Source: Symbiotaphrina buchneri
Lineage: Eukaryota > Ascomycota > Symbiotaphrinales > Symbiotaphrinaceae
Assembly: GCA_001599915.1 (NCBI GenBank)
Contig: BCIG01000035.1
Location: forward strand, 1 to 64,000
Reading direction: 5' to 3'
Length of the DNA stretch: 64,000 nt
The position numbers and the translations under genes are program-made. Shown here piece after piece: positions 1 through 10,523 of this stretch (within the stretch, counting starts at the first letter, position 1; each line of letters starts with the position of its first letter). The notes under the pieces were generated by a model. That model was not told the origin of the DNA and did no database searches. It saw only the letters and a list, made by a program, of their open reading frames with translations.

Positions 1-515
1 TTAGCTCCGTTCGCATGTCCTTGCTGTAGTCGAGTACCTGGCCCATTGGACAACGGTATGGGGCCTTTCATGTTGGGGCCAGGTCTGGGCCGCGCTGGAT
101 ACTGCCACTGATCTTCCGGGCGTGTGTTCTGGACTCTCTGGCCATGCGCACCTTGTGGCAGATGTTGTCTACGGGGAAACTGCTCGGTGGAAGGATTTAT
201 CGAGCCGTTATCATGGCCTCCAGGATACTTATGAACGGGTTCATCAACATATCCATGATTGGCCTTTATGCTGTTGTCGTAATGGTGACCAGCACCATAT
301 TTTGAGGTGTCGCCGCCACCATAGCCCACATGATTTTGCTGCCAGTTGGTCCTTGCTTGACGTAAATCCTGTCCCAGGCCATCCTGTGCCGGATACATGT
401 ATGCCGGCCCGTGTTCCTCAGAGGGAAAAGCCTGCTGTTCCAGGGGTGCTGCGCCGCCTTGAGGATAATATGGTCTAGCAGGCGTCTGACGGTTTGGATA
501 CTGATCATACGCCAT
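1..515 (-). CDS. Hypothetical disordered protein, N-terminal part, cut by window edge
   Basis: An open frame starts at the ATG read from 515 downwards (MAYDQYPNRQTP...) and stays open to the left edge, giving 171 codons without a stop. The product is rich in Gly, Tyr, Gln, Pro, His and Asn and has no predicted globular part in the visible stretch, so it looks intrinsically disordered. I do not recognise a family; low-complexity N-termini like this occur in fungal RNA-binding, trafficking and transcription proteins, and the informative part probably lies outside the window. The unbroken frame and strongly biased but non-repetitive composition support a real gene, while the start codon and absence of upstream exons are inferred only. 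Confidence 0.55.
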   Translation of the reverse strand, partial: MAYDQYPNRQTPARPYYPQGGAAPLEQQAFPSEEHGPAYMYPAQDGLGQDLRQARTNWQQNHVGYGGGDTSKYGAGHHYDNSIKANHGYVDEPVHKYPGGHDNGSINPSTEQFPRRQHLPQGAHGQRVQNTRPEDQWQYPARPRPGPNMKGPIPLSNGPGTRLQQGHANGA

Positions 516-1550
516 CACGCGGCGAGGGGGTTTTGCTTATGGTATATGCAATTCTGACGGCGTAGGGATGGTCCTGCGATGGGAAAGGCACAGCTGGCTA
601 GTATCCCAGTGAAACCATCTGCAGGTACAACGCATGCTGCCAAATGAGCGATTTATTGAGTGAACTTTGGATCAACCTGTTACCATGTCCGGAAATCCAT
701 GATTGACAAGGCGCCTGCCGCTTCGATCAAGGCAACGGGAGACGACGTACTGTTGGTGCGAATAGTCGGTTAGAAGGAAGGGATTCAGATCAGTAAGAGT
801 CGGAGCAAAAGCGTCTGGACATGGACGTAAAGGGAGTTGCCCAGTAGCGTCCTAAGGTGGGGCAGATGGATCAGTTGAAGGAATAATAATATTGCTTCTT
901 CACAACCTGAGGCACTGTCTATGGCGGTGGAGAGTACGAGAAGTACGGAGTATGTAGTAAGGCAGGTAAGCTTAACATGCTGGAGGCGGAGTTCAGGGCC
1001 TGGTATGATTTTACCTTACCTTAGTGTCGTACATAAGTTACAGGTCGATGTTTCAGGGATAGGTAAGTAAAGACAAGCTGGAAGAGACGTGCTCCGTGAC
1101 GGGCAGGTACATGACAACCGTCCCCCATCCACCACGACTATTATGAAGGTATTCATGGATGCTGTATCAGCAGTATTTTAGTAAGGTACCTTAAGGTAGG
1201 TAGTAAGGCGGCAAGATAGCTTCATAGAACGATTCATGATCATCCATCTTGGATAGGTACCTACCTTGGGTTACCTTACCATAGTGCCGGTTCCGCGTGG
1301 ACATCATTGGGTTCAAGCCGGCTCGCCAGTTATCGGTACCTGCACCTTAGTGGCTCTGCCTTTAACTTAAGGTTGGTATCAGATGTCATGATCCGCATGC
1401 TGCCTACCTTTCTTTACCTCGCGGAGGGTATGTATCTAGAAAACGGATCGTACCTCTTGGATTACCCGCCTACACATACATACCTTATTGACGCTTCACA
1501 TCGAAACCTACCTTACCTTACGCTCTCATCTGTACTGACAGTTGTCCACC
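516..1550. other. Intergenic region upstream of cbp4
   Basis: No gene is seen. The stretch separates two divergently transcribed genes and so should hold both promoters. It carries several copies of the dispersed ACCTTACCTTA/TAAGGTAAGGT motif (about 1011-1023, 1180-1208, 1255-1280, 1507-1520) and one TACGGAGTA motif (943-952). Confidence 0.6.
1180..1208. repeat. Palindromic GTAAGGTACCTTAAGGTAGG motif cluster
   Basis: The stretch consists of overlapping AAGGTA and TACCTT units around the palindrome GGTACCTTAAGGTA. The same words recur in most intergenic regions of this window and are essentially absent from the exons. Confidence 0.7.
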
Positions 1551-1975
1551 ATGTCGCCGAGGGCAACTTATCTGAAGATGCTGGCGGCGTGAGTCCGCCC
1601 CTACCGTCCCGGAGGATATTTGGGGTGCACCCACGCGAGAGCGGAAGATGGCTGACGGTGTCAATGTAACAGGGGCGGCGCCTTGTGCATCGGTGGGCCG
1701 GCGCTGGTATACTACGTGATGCCGACTGAGGAAGAGCTCTTCAAGCGATACAACCCAGAATTGCAGAAACGTTCGTTGGCAAATCGGGAGAAAACCCAAA
1801 AGGACTTTGACGACTTTGTGGGGAAGCTGAAAGAGTACTCTAAATCAGACAAACACAGTGAGAATCATCAATCCCCAGCGAAATTCTCATGATGCCGTGT
1901 CAGCTGATATGGGCAGTTTGGGATGCTGCCGCCGAGGTTGATGCGCGGACCAAACCTCCTAATACCCCACGATAG
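1551..1975 (+). CDS. cbp4: Cbp4-like complex III assembly factor
   Basis: Exons 1551-1588, 1673-1857 and 1917-1975 join in phase to a 93-residue protein. The conserved core is plain: a short N-terminal hydrophobic segment (about residues 9-28, ending GGPALVYYV) followed by [18 protein letters not shown], a coiled [17 protein letters not shown] stretch and the IW dipeptide. This is the signature of Cbp4, a small single-pass inner-membrane protein needed in yeast to assemble cytochrome b into the bc1 complex (known for the family). Exon 1 is only 38 bases; both introns are GT-AG (84 and 59 bases), and a branch-like CTGAC precedes the first acceptor. The C-terminus is shorter than in many homologues, which carry a longer charged tail. 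Identification is firm; the exact start rests on the single in-frame ATG of exon 1. Confidence 0.9.
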
Positions 1976-2731
1976 GCGCCAGCCTCGCTGAGGCGGAATT
2001 AGAGAAACGGCGCGTGGTCAATTTGTTGGTGATATGGTGATGCGCGACCTTACGTGCGCCTCACCGGCCTATAGGATCAACGCAGCTCCGTGCTGTGACT
2101 CAAGAAGCTGGTTCTTGCAGATCGCTGTGGTCAGACGATGGCTTGAGGCAACGTCGCAGAGATTCCTTTTTGTCCAGCGATCCTCCATCCTCTCTGAGGT
2201 GTTTCAACGTTTGAACGGGTTCCATCGACTACAAGTCTCACTACTAGGACTGATAAGACTTCACTGTGTCATGGGCGTTTGGGAGGGGCAAGCACCTGCT
2301 ACCATGCTGTGGCCGGGCTGCTCGCCAGCTTTCACATCTCCTAGATAGCATTGCTGCCACTCCAACAAGCTTGGTGATAGAAAACGAGTGCCTGAAACAC
2401 TCGGCTTAATACGAGAGTCAAATACTCGTCATACACAGTCGGGCTTCTCAGGCAAACTGCTTAAACAGACATTCGAGCACTCTGTGTACAATTTTTCCAG
2501 TATCAGAACCGACCTCAAATCACAATGAAAAGTAATCTTGATGGCGGCTAAGTCCACGCCATCTGATGCAGGCGGCTGTTACACATTCCAGATTCGCTAC
2601 TGGTCCCCAAGTTCCTGTGGCGGTCCGACCTGTACACAAGATCACAGTCAGCATTGACGCTGGAACAATTTTGAGGTAAAAGGAAGTTGCGGGTGGATAG
2701 GCTCGCAAACTGACTCGTACAAAGCGAAGAA
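1976..2731. other. Convergent 3' intergenic region between cbp4 and acuE
   Basis: About 750 bases with only short unsupported open frames; it should contain the two 3' UTRs. No repeat or RNA gene was recognised. Confidence 0.5.
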
Positions 2732-4634
2732 TTACAACTTCGCGGCGCTGCCTACCGATGTGATCTCGTTGTATAGGAGTCTGATAGGAGTTAGCCTTCG
2801 GATCAACCAATTCAGGAAAGATTTGACTCTTACGAAGTTAGGAACTCAGCATAATCTTTTCCAGTCACTTGGCCCATGAAATACTGCGCGGCCAGGTGGA
2901 ACTTATTTCCTTTCGGAGCTTTTGCTGATAGCTCATCAGCCTGTTCCTTGAGCAGCCTCTGCGTATAATTTTTATCTATCTTCTTCCCTTCTGCAGTGGT
3001 AATACCGTGACGGCACCACTGCCACAATTGACTCCGGCTGACCTCCGCCGTAGCAGCATCCTCCTGCGTGAGAAAGTTAAACGTCGTCTTTGATATCAGT
3101 CACGGGTGACGAACCATAAGATAGTTGATGGGAACACAGCCGACCCCACGCAACCAGCCTTCCATGTAACCAAGGCCGATATTGAGATTCTTTCTGATCC
3201 CTTCTTCGGTGATCTTGCCAGGGACATTCATATTAAGCAGATCGTTAGCAGTTACGCGATACTCTTCTCGTCGTACGTGGATTTGATTTGGTGTTGGCAT
3301 ATATTTGTTGAACACATCGGATGCAATAGATGCCAGGGCAGGATGCGCCACCCACGTGCCGTCATGTCCGGCACGAACTTCGCGCAGCTTGTCTGCATAC
3401 ACATTCGCCATGGCCTTCTCGTTGGCGTCCTTGTTGTCCTTAATCGGAATCTGAGCTGCCATGCCCCCCTAATGGCTCGGTCAGTATGTGCGGGATATCA
3501 GAGAGCGAGAAGGTAACCGCCACCTCCACATACCATCGCATGGACGCCTCTCCTGTGGCAAGTCTTGATCAAGAGTCTAACATATGCATCCATGAAAGGA
3601 ACTGTCATGGTGACAGCTGACCGATCTGGAAGCACGAAGTTCGAATTTTGACGGAACCTCTTGATAACACTGAAAATGTAATCCCACCGGCCGCAGTTCA
3701 AGCCGGAACTGTGGTCCCTCAGCTCATAGATAATCTGTTGATGTTAGTCGCGGCATCGCGGCACATGACAGCCTGGGCGTCCATTACCTCATCCATTTCG
3801 AAGGCAGCCAAGATGGTCTCGATCAGGACAGTACCCCGAATAGTACCACGAGGCATGCCGATGTAGTCCTGCGCAACGTTGAAGACATCATTCCACAAAC
3901 GGGCCTCGAGATGTGACTCCATCTTGGGAAGGTAGAAATACGGGCCCGTTCCTCTCTTCACAAGCTCGTTGGCGTTATGGAAGAAATACAGACCAAAGTC
4001 GAACAGGGAACCGGAAATAGGCTCCCCGTCAACAGTGAAGTGCTTTTCCTCCAGATGCCAACCACGCGGGCGTACAATGAGTGTGGGAAGGACGCGGTCT
4101 GTTCTCAGTTTGTACTCCTTCTCGCCCTGCTTGAAGTCGACCTGTCGCCGAATTGCGTCATACAGATTGACCTGACCATTGATCATATTGTTCCAGGTCG
4201 GGGCGTTAGAGTCTACCTCAACATCAATAACATGCACCCGGATGTCTGAATCCTATGTCCTCAAGCTCACCTTCGAAGTCGGCCATGTAGGTCCACACAT
4301 TCGAGTTCAACGCGTTCACGACCATCTTTCTGTCAGTTGGGCCGGTGATCTCCACCCTCCTATCCACCAAGCCCGGAGCAGGCGGGGCGCCCTTCCAGGC
4401 GTCATTCTCCCGGATGTGCCGGGTCTCTGGTAGGAAATCAGGGAGTGTGCCCTTGTCCAGCTCAGCCTGTCGGATCTCACGCCGTTGAAGAAGTGCTTTG
4501 CGAGTAGCATTGAACGAGCGATGCAGGATGGCCAGGAAGGCCGTTGCTTCCCTGCTTAGAATGGGCCTCGTGGTGTCGGACACAGCGCCGAGTACGTGGA
4601 CGTCCTTCAGGATCGCATCGATATTGGCAGCCAT
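2732..4634 (-). CDS. acuE: Malate synthase, glyoxysomal/peroxisomal
   Basis: Exons (minus strand) 4634-4271, 4212-3788, 3734-3534, 3468-3115, 3063-2834 and 2780-2732 join in phase to 540 residues, the usual fungal malate synthase length. The enzyme condenses glyoxylate with acetyl-CoA to malate in the glyoxylate cycle, needed for growth on acetate and fatty acids. Visible family blocks include [17 protein letters not shown] near residue 105, MADFEDSNAPTW at the first junction, [39 protein letters not shown] and [15 protein letters not shown]. The protein ends SAAKL, a type 1 peroxisomal targeting signal encoded in the final 49-base exon. The start (MAANID) fits the family; the open frame extends upstream but the conserved sequence does not. 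If the last intron is retained, translation stops at a TAA inside the splice donor, so a product lacking the signal is possible. Introns are 51-65 bases. Confidence 0.96.
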
Positions 4635-5660
4635 AGTGTCAGTCAGCTCACAGGCAGGTGTCGTCGAAGAACGCTGGGAGCCTAGAATTAAGTACGAAAC
4701 TGGCGAAGCAGCGAGGTACTGGAGATGCGGATACGGAATGGGGCTGGTAAGGTAGGAGGTTGCAGGAGCACGAACAGCGGCGGCAGGCGGCAGGAAATAG
4801 AATGATAAGTGAGGCAAGCCGGGTATACGTCAGGTATGTGTAAACACCTGGAGGTGTGATAAAGGTATAATATACCCAGGGGGCTTGTGTCCAGACACGG
4901 AAGAATCTCGTGGAGTAGCAAGTTGATTGGGCACGGGCAGAGGGGGAAAGTGTAAGCAGGTACAGACCTTATTACTGTTACTGCTTCACTGGTGTGTCGA
5001 GCTGAGAAGTACCCGACCTTACCTTATGATAAATAATGTGGGGAAGCTCCTGGGAACTCGGTGGCATCATAGCCCGGGGCAATGGATGACCTCGGCACAG
5101 CGCGGTACGAAGTGACTTGCGGCCGGCTTGCAAAGATTGAGGGCATGAGATCAACCTCGGGCCGTGACCAACAATGGATCCCGACTTTTTCCGCCCCGCT
5201 AAGTAAAGCTGCACAACATGTGTCACCACGGACCTACGGCCAGTGGTAGATCCAGTACCTTAGTTACTTTGTAACGTAGGAGGAGTTTGGTCTGCTTCTT
5301 ACGGTAAGGCATCTGACTTGAGGAGAATGATGCGTTATTACTGGCGGGACGGGGCACAGAGTACAGACACCTATGTCCGTCGGCTGACAAGCTATCACAT
5401 GATCAAATGTTCGTGCCAGAGCTGTCAGTTCGAGGGGACGCAGAGGCTGGCAGGGATGAAAGGGAAAGAGAGACGGGCTACGGTGCAGTGATGTCCTCTT
5501 GCGGGCCACATAGTAGCCACAGGTGCTTCGAAGGTGTCAATTCGCCTATGTCAATGATGCAGAAACGTATCGAAAGGAGAGCCGACGCCTTTTGTCCGAC
5601 CGACTTCCGGCACCACCTACGTCCTGTGCACAATCCAGTGATGTCTGCTCAGGAGAATGC
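4635..5660. other. Intergenic region: acuE promoter and egd1 3' side
   Basis: About 1 kb without a supported gene. It should hold the acuE promoter. Short CCTTACC/GGTAAGG motifs occur (for example near 4748 and 5016-5025). Confidence 0.5.
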
Positions 5661-6478
5661 CTACTCCACATTGCTCTCAAAGTTCTCGCCGGCCACGAGG
5701 TCGGGAATATCGTCATCATCATCATTGTCCTTCTTGTCGCCGTCCTCACCCTCCTTCTTCTGCATGGACTGATAACTCTCCGCCAACTTGCGTAGAGAAG
5801 CCAGAGAGTCGGGTCCAAGTTGATTGAGGATACCAGGGACAAGTTCAGTCAACTCTTTGTCCTCGCCGTTGCCGTATATGGCAAACGTATTCGCTGGTAC
5901 CGAGGCGTGTACTGCACATTCCGTATTAGAGACTGTCAATATCCGCCTGACACTGACCTGCTTCTCCGCACGTCTGGGGATACTGCTGGGGAATGCTCCC
6001 ACAAGCAGAGCTGGAGTGACTGTAGGCCAGCGATGTTCGAAAGCGACATACCCTTGGGTGCGGCAAAATGAATGACATTTCCATCCTCCTTGAACATATT
6101 GACCTCCTCGATGGCTTGGATAGGCTGCACATTGAGCTTCTTCAACGAAGCCTGCAGCTTCTTATCGTCTGTCCCGGCACTCTTGTGAACCTTCTTCACC
6201 TTCCTCCTCGGCGTGCCCTTACCCCTATAACGAGCAAACCGTCAGTGTTATATTGCTTTTAATGTACTCCAAAGAACCCCAGCCATGATGTAGAGTGTCG
6301 AAAAACATATAACGCCATAGTGAGGTCCAATTATGTAAAATGAGATGATGGGGGAAACAGTACCCTGCGAGTATCGGTTAGTCCATATGCCACGTCTGAT
6401 ACGGCAATCAATTGACCGGGACCACTACTGACCAATGCGCACCGACTGCTGCATCCTCGCGAGTTTGGCCTGATCCAT
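5661..6478 (-). CDS. egd1: Nascent polypeptide-associated complex, beta subunit
   Basis: Exons 6478-6429, 6224-6052 and 5911-5661 give about 157 residues. NAC beta binds ribosomes with NAC alpha near the exit tunnel and shields emerging chains. Family blocks are clear: [16 protein letters not shown], the ribosome-binding [10 protein letters not shown], the NAC domain ([53 protein letters not shown]) and the acidic tail ending FESNVE. Only the first junction is awkward. The good-looking donor GTCAGT (after ...ATTG) is out of phase with the acceptor at 6225-6226, while a weaker GTAGTG four bases further on is in phase and adds GlnGly before KGTPRRK. A micro-exon in the 204-base intron is the alternative. 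The gene is divergent from the dehydrogenase at 7615. Confidence 0.93.
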
Positions 6479-7614
6479 GATGGCAGCCTTTGATACCTCA
6501 GCACTTTCGACGGTTCGAGGGTTGTATTTGGCACGGTAAGTCCCGAACAGCTGATCGTCAAGAGTCAGCCTCAAAATGCACAGGCACCCACACAAGACAA
6601 GTGGTAGGAGCGGAGGATTGAAGATGGAATTGTCGGATAGAGAGAGGCAAGACGTACTATTACCGTAGAGGGATTCCTGGTGGAGGGGAGTCGTCACTTC
6701 GAGAGCCGCGGTTAGAGAGGTCCAGCCAGCATCGGGATGGAGTGACTCCTGCTGCGGTCAAGATTCGTTGCCCTAGCCAAGCGAAAATTGAGTGCAAGAG
6801 CTTGGCGAGCCTAAGGTAAGTCAATCACAAGCGCAGTCACAAATGGCACAAGCAAGCAAGCAGCAACACACGGCGGCGCAACCTTTACTGCCCGTGTCTA
6901 GGGACAACAAGCCATCAGATTCTATCAAGCGTCTTCTACTGTTTCTTTCATTGAGCATATGTACCTCCATGCATCAAGAATACCTTAATTTCTTGGTGCG
7001 GTGTTTCATCGCTGTTGAATCAATGCTGTGGGTACTCTAAAGTACGGTACGAGTGCGGTAAGGTACGGCAGCCTATATAGTAAGGTCCCTTATGTAAGGT
7101 AAGGTACCTTAAGGTACGCTACCACCGCACGAAGCTGGACCGGGTCATCAAGCCCCTGTACAAAGGAGGTAGTTTTGGGACTTCAGAGGTGCAGCATCGT
7201 ACGAACAAGATGAAAGACAAGTATCAAGTAAGGTAAGGTAGAGAGCAAATCTACCTTACGCAGCAGGAACCAGGTCGTGGGCCTATACGTTCATATGAAA
7301 TAAATGAGATAACCAAGACTATGAAAGATAACTAAGGTAGAACTGATATCGTGATCCGACCACACATCCATCCCTTCAATCCCATCAGAAGATACCGATC
7401 CATCAGTCCCAGACAGCAGGGAACAGAAGACGGGCGATTATCGAATCCGCATTCAGACTCCTGTCGAGGAAAGGCGATCCGAGACAAGCGCAAACTGTCC
7501 AGTCGCTGGCGACGACTGCAGTGACTGCTGTGCTGCTGCTGTACAGCCCATCGACCATGAGCGGCCATCGATTGCTTTCCAGCTCAGCTTGACTGAGCAA
7601 TTTCTGCCGCCTAC
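6479..7614. promoter_or_regulatory. Divergent intergenic region between egd1 and the dehydrogenase
   Basis: About 1.1 kb without a supported gene, expected to carry two promoters. Its middle is one of the densest runs of the dispersed motif (7041-7125), with a further copy at 7227-7241. Confidence 0.45.
7041..7125. repeat. Dense TAAGGTACCTTAAGGTAC motif cluster
   Basis: Within 85 bases the words GGTACGG, GTAAGGTACGG, TAAGGTCCCTTA and GTAAGGTAAGGTACCTTAAG follow one another, several of them self-complementary. It lies between two divergent genes. Confidence 0.75.
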
Positions 7615-8917
7615 ATGGAAGCACAATATATGAAAAGCCCTGGAAAATCTGGCGTCCCTGCTACAGCCAAGACCCCTGCCCTGCCTCGGGGAGAAGCTGC
7701 AGGAGCTGGTGATCCTGATGCTTGGGGATCCCTTTTGCAGTCCTGCACACAATTCTCAGTTGCCCTTCGCAATGCAATGCTTAGCGGCGTCATATCCCGG
7801 CCCTTGGAGTTGTTACATGCCTTTATGCCCTACCTGAGTCCTCTCAACAGGTTGCGCAATGGAGTTTTCGACCCGGAACGAGATATACCGGATCTGTCAG
7901 GTCGAGTCGTAGTTGTCACTGGGGGCAAGTCCACCTTAATTGTGACATTGTTACAAGGGAGCCGCAGACTGACCGGACATAGCCAACACTGGCCTGGGCA
8001 AGGAGACCGTGCTACAGCTGGCGAAACATAACCCAGCCATGGTCTATCTCGCCGCCCGTGACGAGATGAAAGCTGAGAGAGCCCTGTCCGATATTCGGGA
8101 CGCTGTTCCTAGCGCACGGTTGGGCTTCATCAACTTAGATCTAGCATCACTTGCTTCAGTAAAAGCTGCCGCTGAGAACTTCGGTCGTCGGTCGGATCGA
8201 CTGGACCTGCTCATAAATAACGCCGGTATCATGGCTGTGCCTGCAGGCCGGACTAGAGATGGCTACGAAATCCAATTTGGCACCAATCACCTCGGCCATT
8301 TTCTGCTGACAAGGCTACTCCTTCCTCTTATGCTGAAGACAGCCTCTGAGAAAAATAAGGATGTGAGGGTAATCAATGTCAGTTCCGAGGGGCACGTGTT
8401 CGCACCAGCGGGAGGTATCCGTTTCGATGATCTCGAGCTTCCGGCGGACGGGACCTGGGTCCGGTATGGGCAAGCCAAACTCGCAAACATTCTTTTTTCC
8501 AGAGAGCTCGCGAGACGTTATCCGGCAATCATCAGCGTATCCGTCCATCCCGGAATAATCAGGACGGATCTGTATCTTTCTAATGAACGTACGAACGCCT
8601 TGTTGAGATACGGAAGGGCGATTCTAGGCCCGCTTTTTATGCAGGACGTTGTGAAGGGGGCCTACAATCAGCTGTGGGCCTCAACCAGCGCCAACGTTGT
8701 ATCGGGCGCCTATTATACTCCTGTAGGATACAGGAGCAAAGGCAGTCGCTACGTCGATGATGACACATTGGCGTCTGAGCTCTGGTGCTGGTCTGAAGAA
8801 GCGGTATCACTGGTGGACTTGCCGGAAGAAATGAGGATGTCATGCCTGAGGCTTGGAACAAGTAACAATAATGCTGGCCGGGAAGGAACAAGCACCGGCA
8901 TTGAGCACGCCGTATGA
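7615..8917 (+). CDS. Short-chain dehydrogenase/reductase, retinol-dehydrogenase-like
   Basis: Exons 7615-7924 and 7983-8917 make 414 residues. The join recreates the nucleotide-binding motif TGANTGLG (about residues 101-108), followed by INNAG near residue 182 and the catalytic YGQAK (Tyr near 265), all diagnostic of classical/extended SDR oxidoreductases using NAD(P). The family layout resembles fungal RDH11/WWOX-like and Bli-4-like proteins; the substrate cannot be told. The first 100 residues precede the Rossmann fold and include a mildly hydrophobic stretch, possibly membrane-associating. The intron is unusual: it begins GCAAGT, not GT, and the GT four bases later would put the fold out of frame, so a GC-AG intron is strongly supported. 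The start is the first in-frame ATG of exon 1; ATGs at 7630 and near 7780 are alternatives. Confidence 0.9.
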
Positions 8918-9409
8918 GTCGAAGCTGTATTATCGTCACCCATCATATATTGGGGCATGCTGACATCCAGACTGGGTCAGCATGCCATACCTTACCTTAG
9001 CTCTTTGAGTCTTTGGTACCATCAATGATCACCGTGTTCCCTTATCTTATCTGTTATCAGGTGGTGGTGGTGACGGAACAACAAGCTCCATCCCCGCTCG
9101 CCGGCTCACCGGCCACCGTAACTGTCTCGTGCTAGCGAGCCCTTTCTTCCCGAATCTGGTTAGAAAATCTGCTCATATCCGCGCATCGGTATCATTCTAT
9201 TTCGATACATGGCAGCCCATGATCGAGGCTTACCTTACTCCTCTCCAGACTTGATCATGAACAAAAGACCGCTCTCCTCGTCGACCTCTCCATCATTGTT
9301 TAACTCCCAAAAGACATCACCGTGGAAACCAAAGGGTGTTCTATCCACTGCAATCGTCACAAAAGCTTCTTTCATCCGCTACTGAACCCTACGCCTCTTG
9401 TCGGCCGCT
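8918..9409. other. Intergenic region upstream of copper transporter gene
   Basis: About 490 bases without a gene. One ATACCTTACCTTAG motif lies at 8987-9000. I see no convincing copper-response element. Confidence 0.45.
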
Positions 9410-10012
9410 ATGGAAACTGATATGGACATGTCCACGGGCAGTATGTCGCATATGTCGGCAACATTCTATACCTCCACAACTACCCCGCTCTACGGGAATG
9501 CTTGGACGCCCTCCTGGACAGGCCAATATGCTGGGACATGCATCTTCCTCGTCGTGCTGGCTATGGCGTTCCGGGCGCTGTTTGCCTTGCGCCATATATG
9601 TGAACGACGTTGGTTGGATCAAGCCTACAATCGGCGATATATCGTCGTAGCTGGCAAAGTTCCTGTAGCGGAGCGGACAGTGTCCGAGGTGGATCTCAAG
9701 TCTGGCACGCTTCTCACGGCCAGAGGGGTGGAAGAAGAGGTGAGGGTGATAAGAAGGCATGTCCGTGAGGTCATGCCGTGGCGTTTCAGTGTCGACCTGC
9801 CTCGCGCTCTGTTGGTGACGCTCATTGCGGCGGTGGGTTACTTGCTGTAAGTCCGCACACCCACGGCGTCAACCGTCGAACATTGCTGACCGCCATGCTC
9901 TAGCATGCTTGCTGTCATGACCACCAACGTTGGGTACTTCCTGTCGGTACTGGCTGGAGTGATGGCCGGGGAGCTAGCCTTCGGCAGGTTTGTCTCCATG
10001 GATGAACATTGA
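9410..10012 (+). CDS. Ctr-family copper transporter
   Basis: Exons 9410-9846 and 9904-10012 join in phase to 181 residues. The N-terminus is methionine-rich (METDMDM, MSHM), as in the extracellular or lumenal copper-binding region of Ctr proteins. A first membrane segment follows (TCIFLVVLAMAFRALFAL), then a charged cytosolic loop. The second and third membrane segments lie after the intron and contain the family MxxxM (MLAVM) and GxxxG (GVMAG) motifs that line the trimeric Cu(I) pore. The short size and single Met cluster resemble vacuolar/low-affinity Ctr2-type members more than plasma-membrane high-affinity ones, but location is inference. The 57-base intron is GT-AG with a CTGAC branch-like site. 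Confidence 0.9.
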
Positions 10013-10523
10013 GGCAGCAGCAACGATTCACGGACAATGAGCTTATGATTGCATTGCCCATACGGAGGTTGAAGAACGTTTTTGGAGAGTGTCACCGATT
10101 GTCGCATTGTCGCACCATTTTTATACACTCCAGTCTATCATCTTTAGGCTATTCACGACTTTATGATCAAGGCTTTGCTTAAGAATGAGCATCCGAGCAT
10201 TGGATAAGAATGCATAAGTTGAGCATTAAACTATCCAGACGTGCTAGTGGACGCCTCAGTTGTGCCGAAGTAATTATTAGGTTCAGATCAGGGTGTGTCC
10301 AACATTGTCATCGGGACAATGCAAATTAACGCCAGACGCTATGCAGGGGATCCTAGAATAAGTAGGATAGGACCATCGGCATACTGCATCTTGGACGCGG
10401 CGAAGCGTCCCAAGATGACAGCCCGAGCCTATCTTCAGGAGGAGTGATACCCTCCACGCTCACCCAATGTAATGGCCTTGCTCATTGTTTCTGGCAAACC
10501 CTGGAAGTCGCCAAGTCCGTGCC
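10013..10523. other. Convergent 3' region between the copper transporter and nucleoporin genes
   Basis: About 510 bases without a gene; it contains the hairpin listed at 10387-10417. Confidence 0.5.
10387..10417. repeat. Strong inverted repeat (12-bp stem, 6-base loop)
   Basis: CATCTTGGACGC and GCGTC-CCAAGATG are complementary over 12 pairs with one bulged C and a GGCGAA loop. It sits between two convergent genes, so it could be part of a 3' UTR, a small structured RNA or chance. Confidence 0.6.

Noticed and set aside
4635-4817. N-terminal extension of malate synthase open to 4817
   Set aside because: The extra 61 residues are low-complexity and unlike any malate synthase N-terminus; MAANID at 4634 matches the family start.
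7925-7990. GT donor at 7929 in the dehydrogenase gene
   Set aside because: No acceptor in phase restores the conserved TGxxxGxG motif, so the GC donor is preferred.
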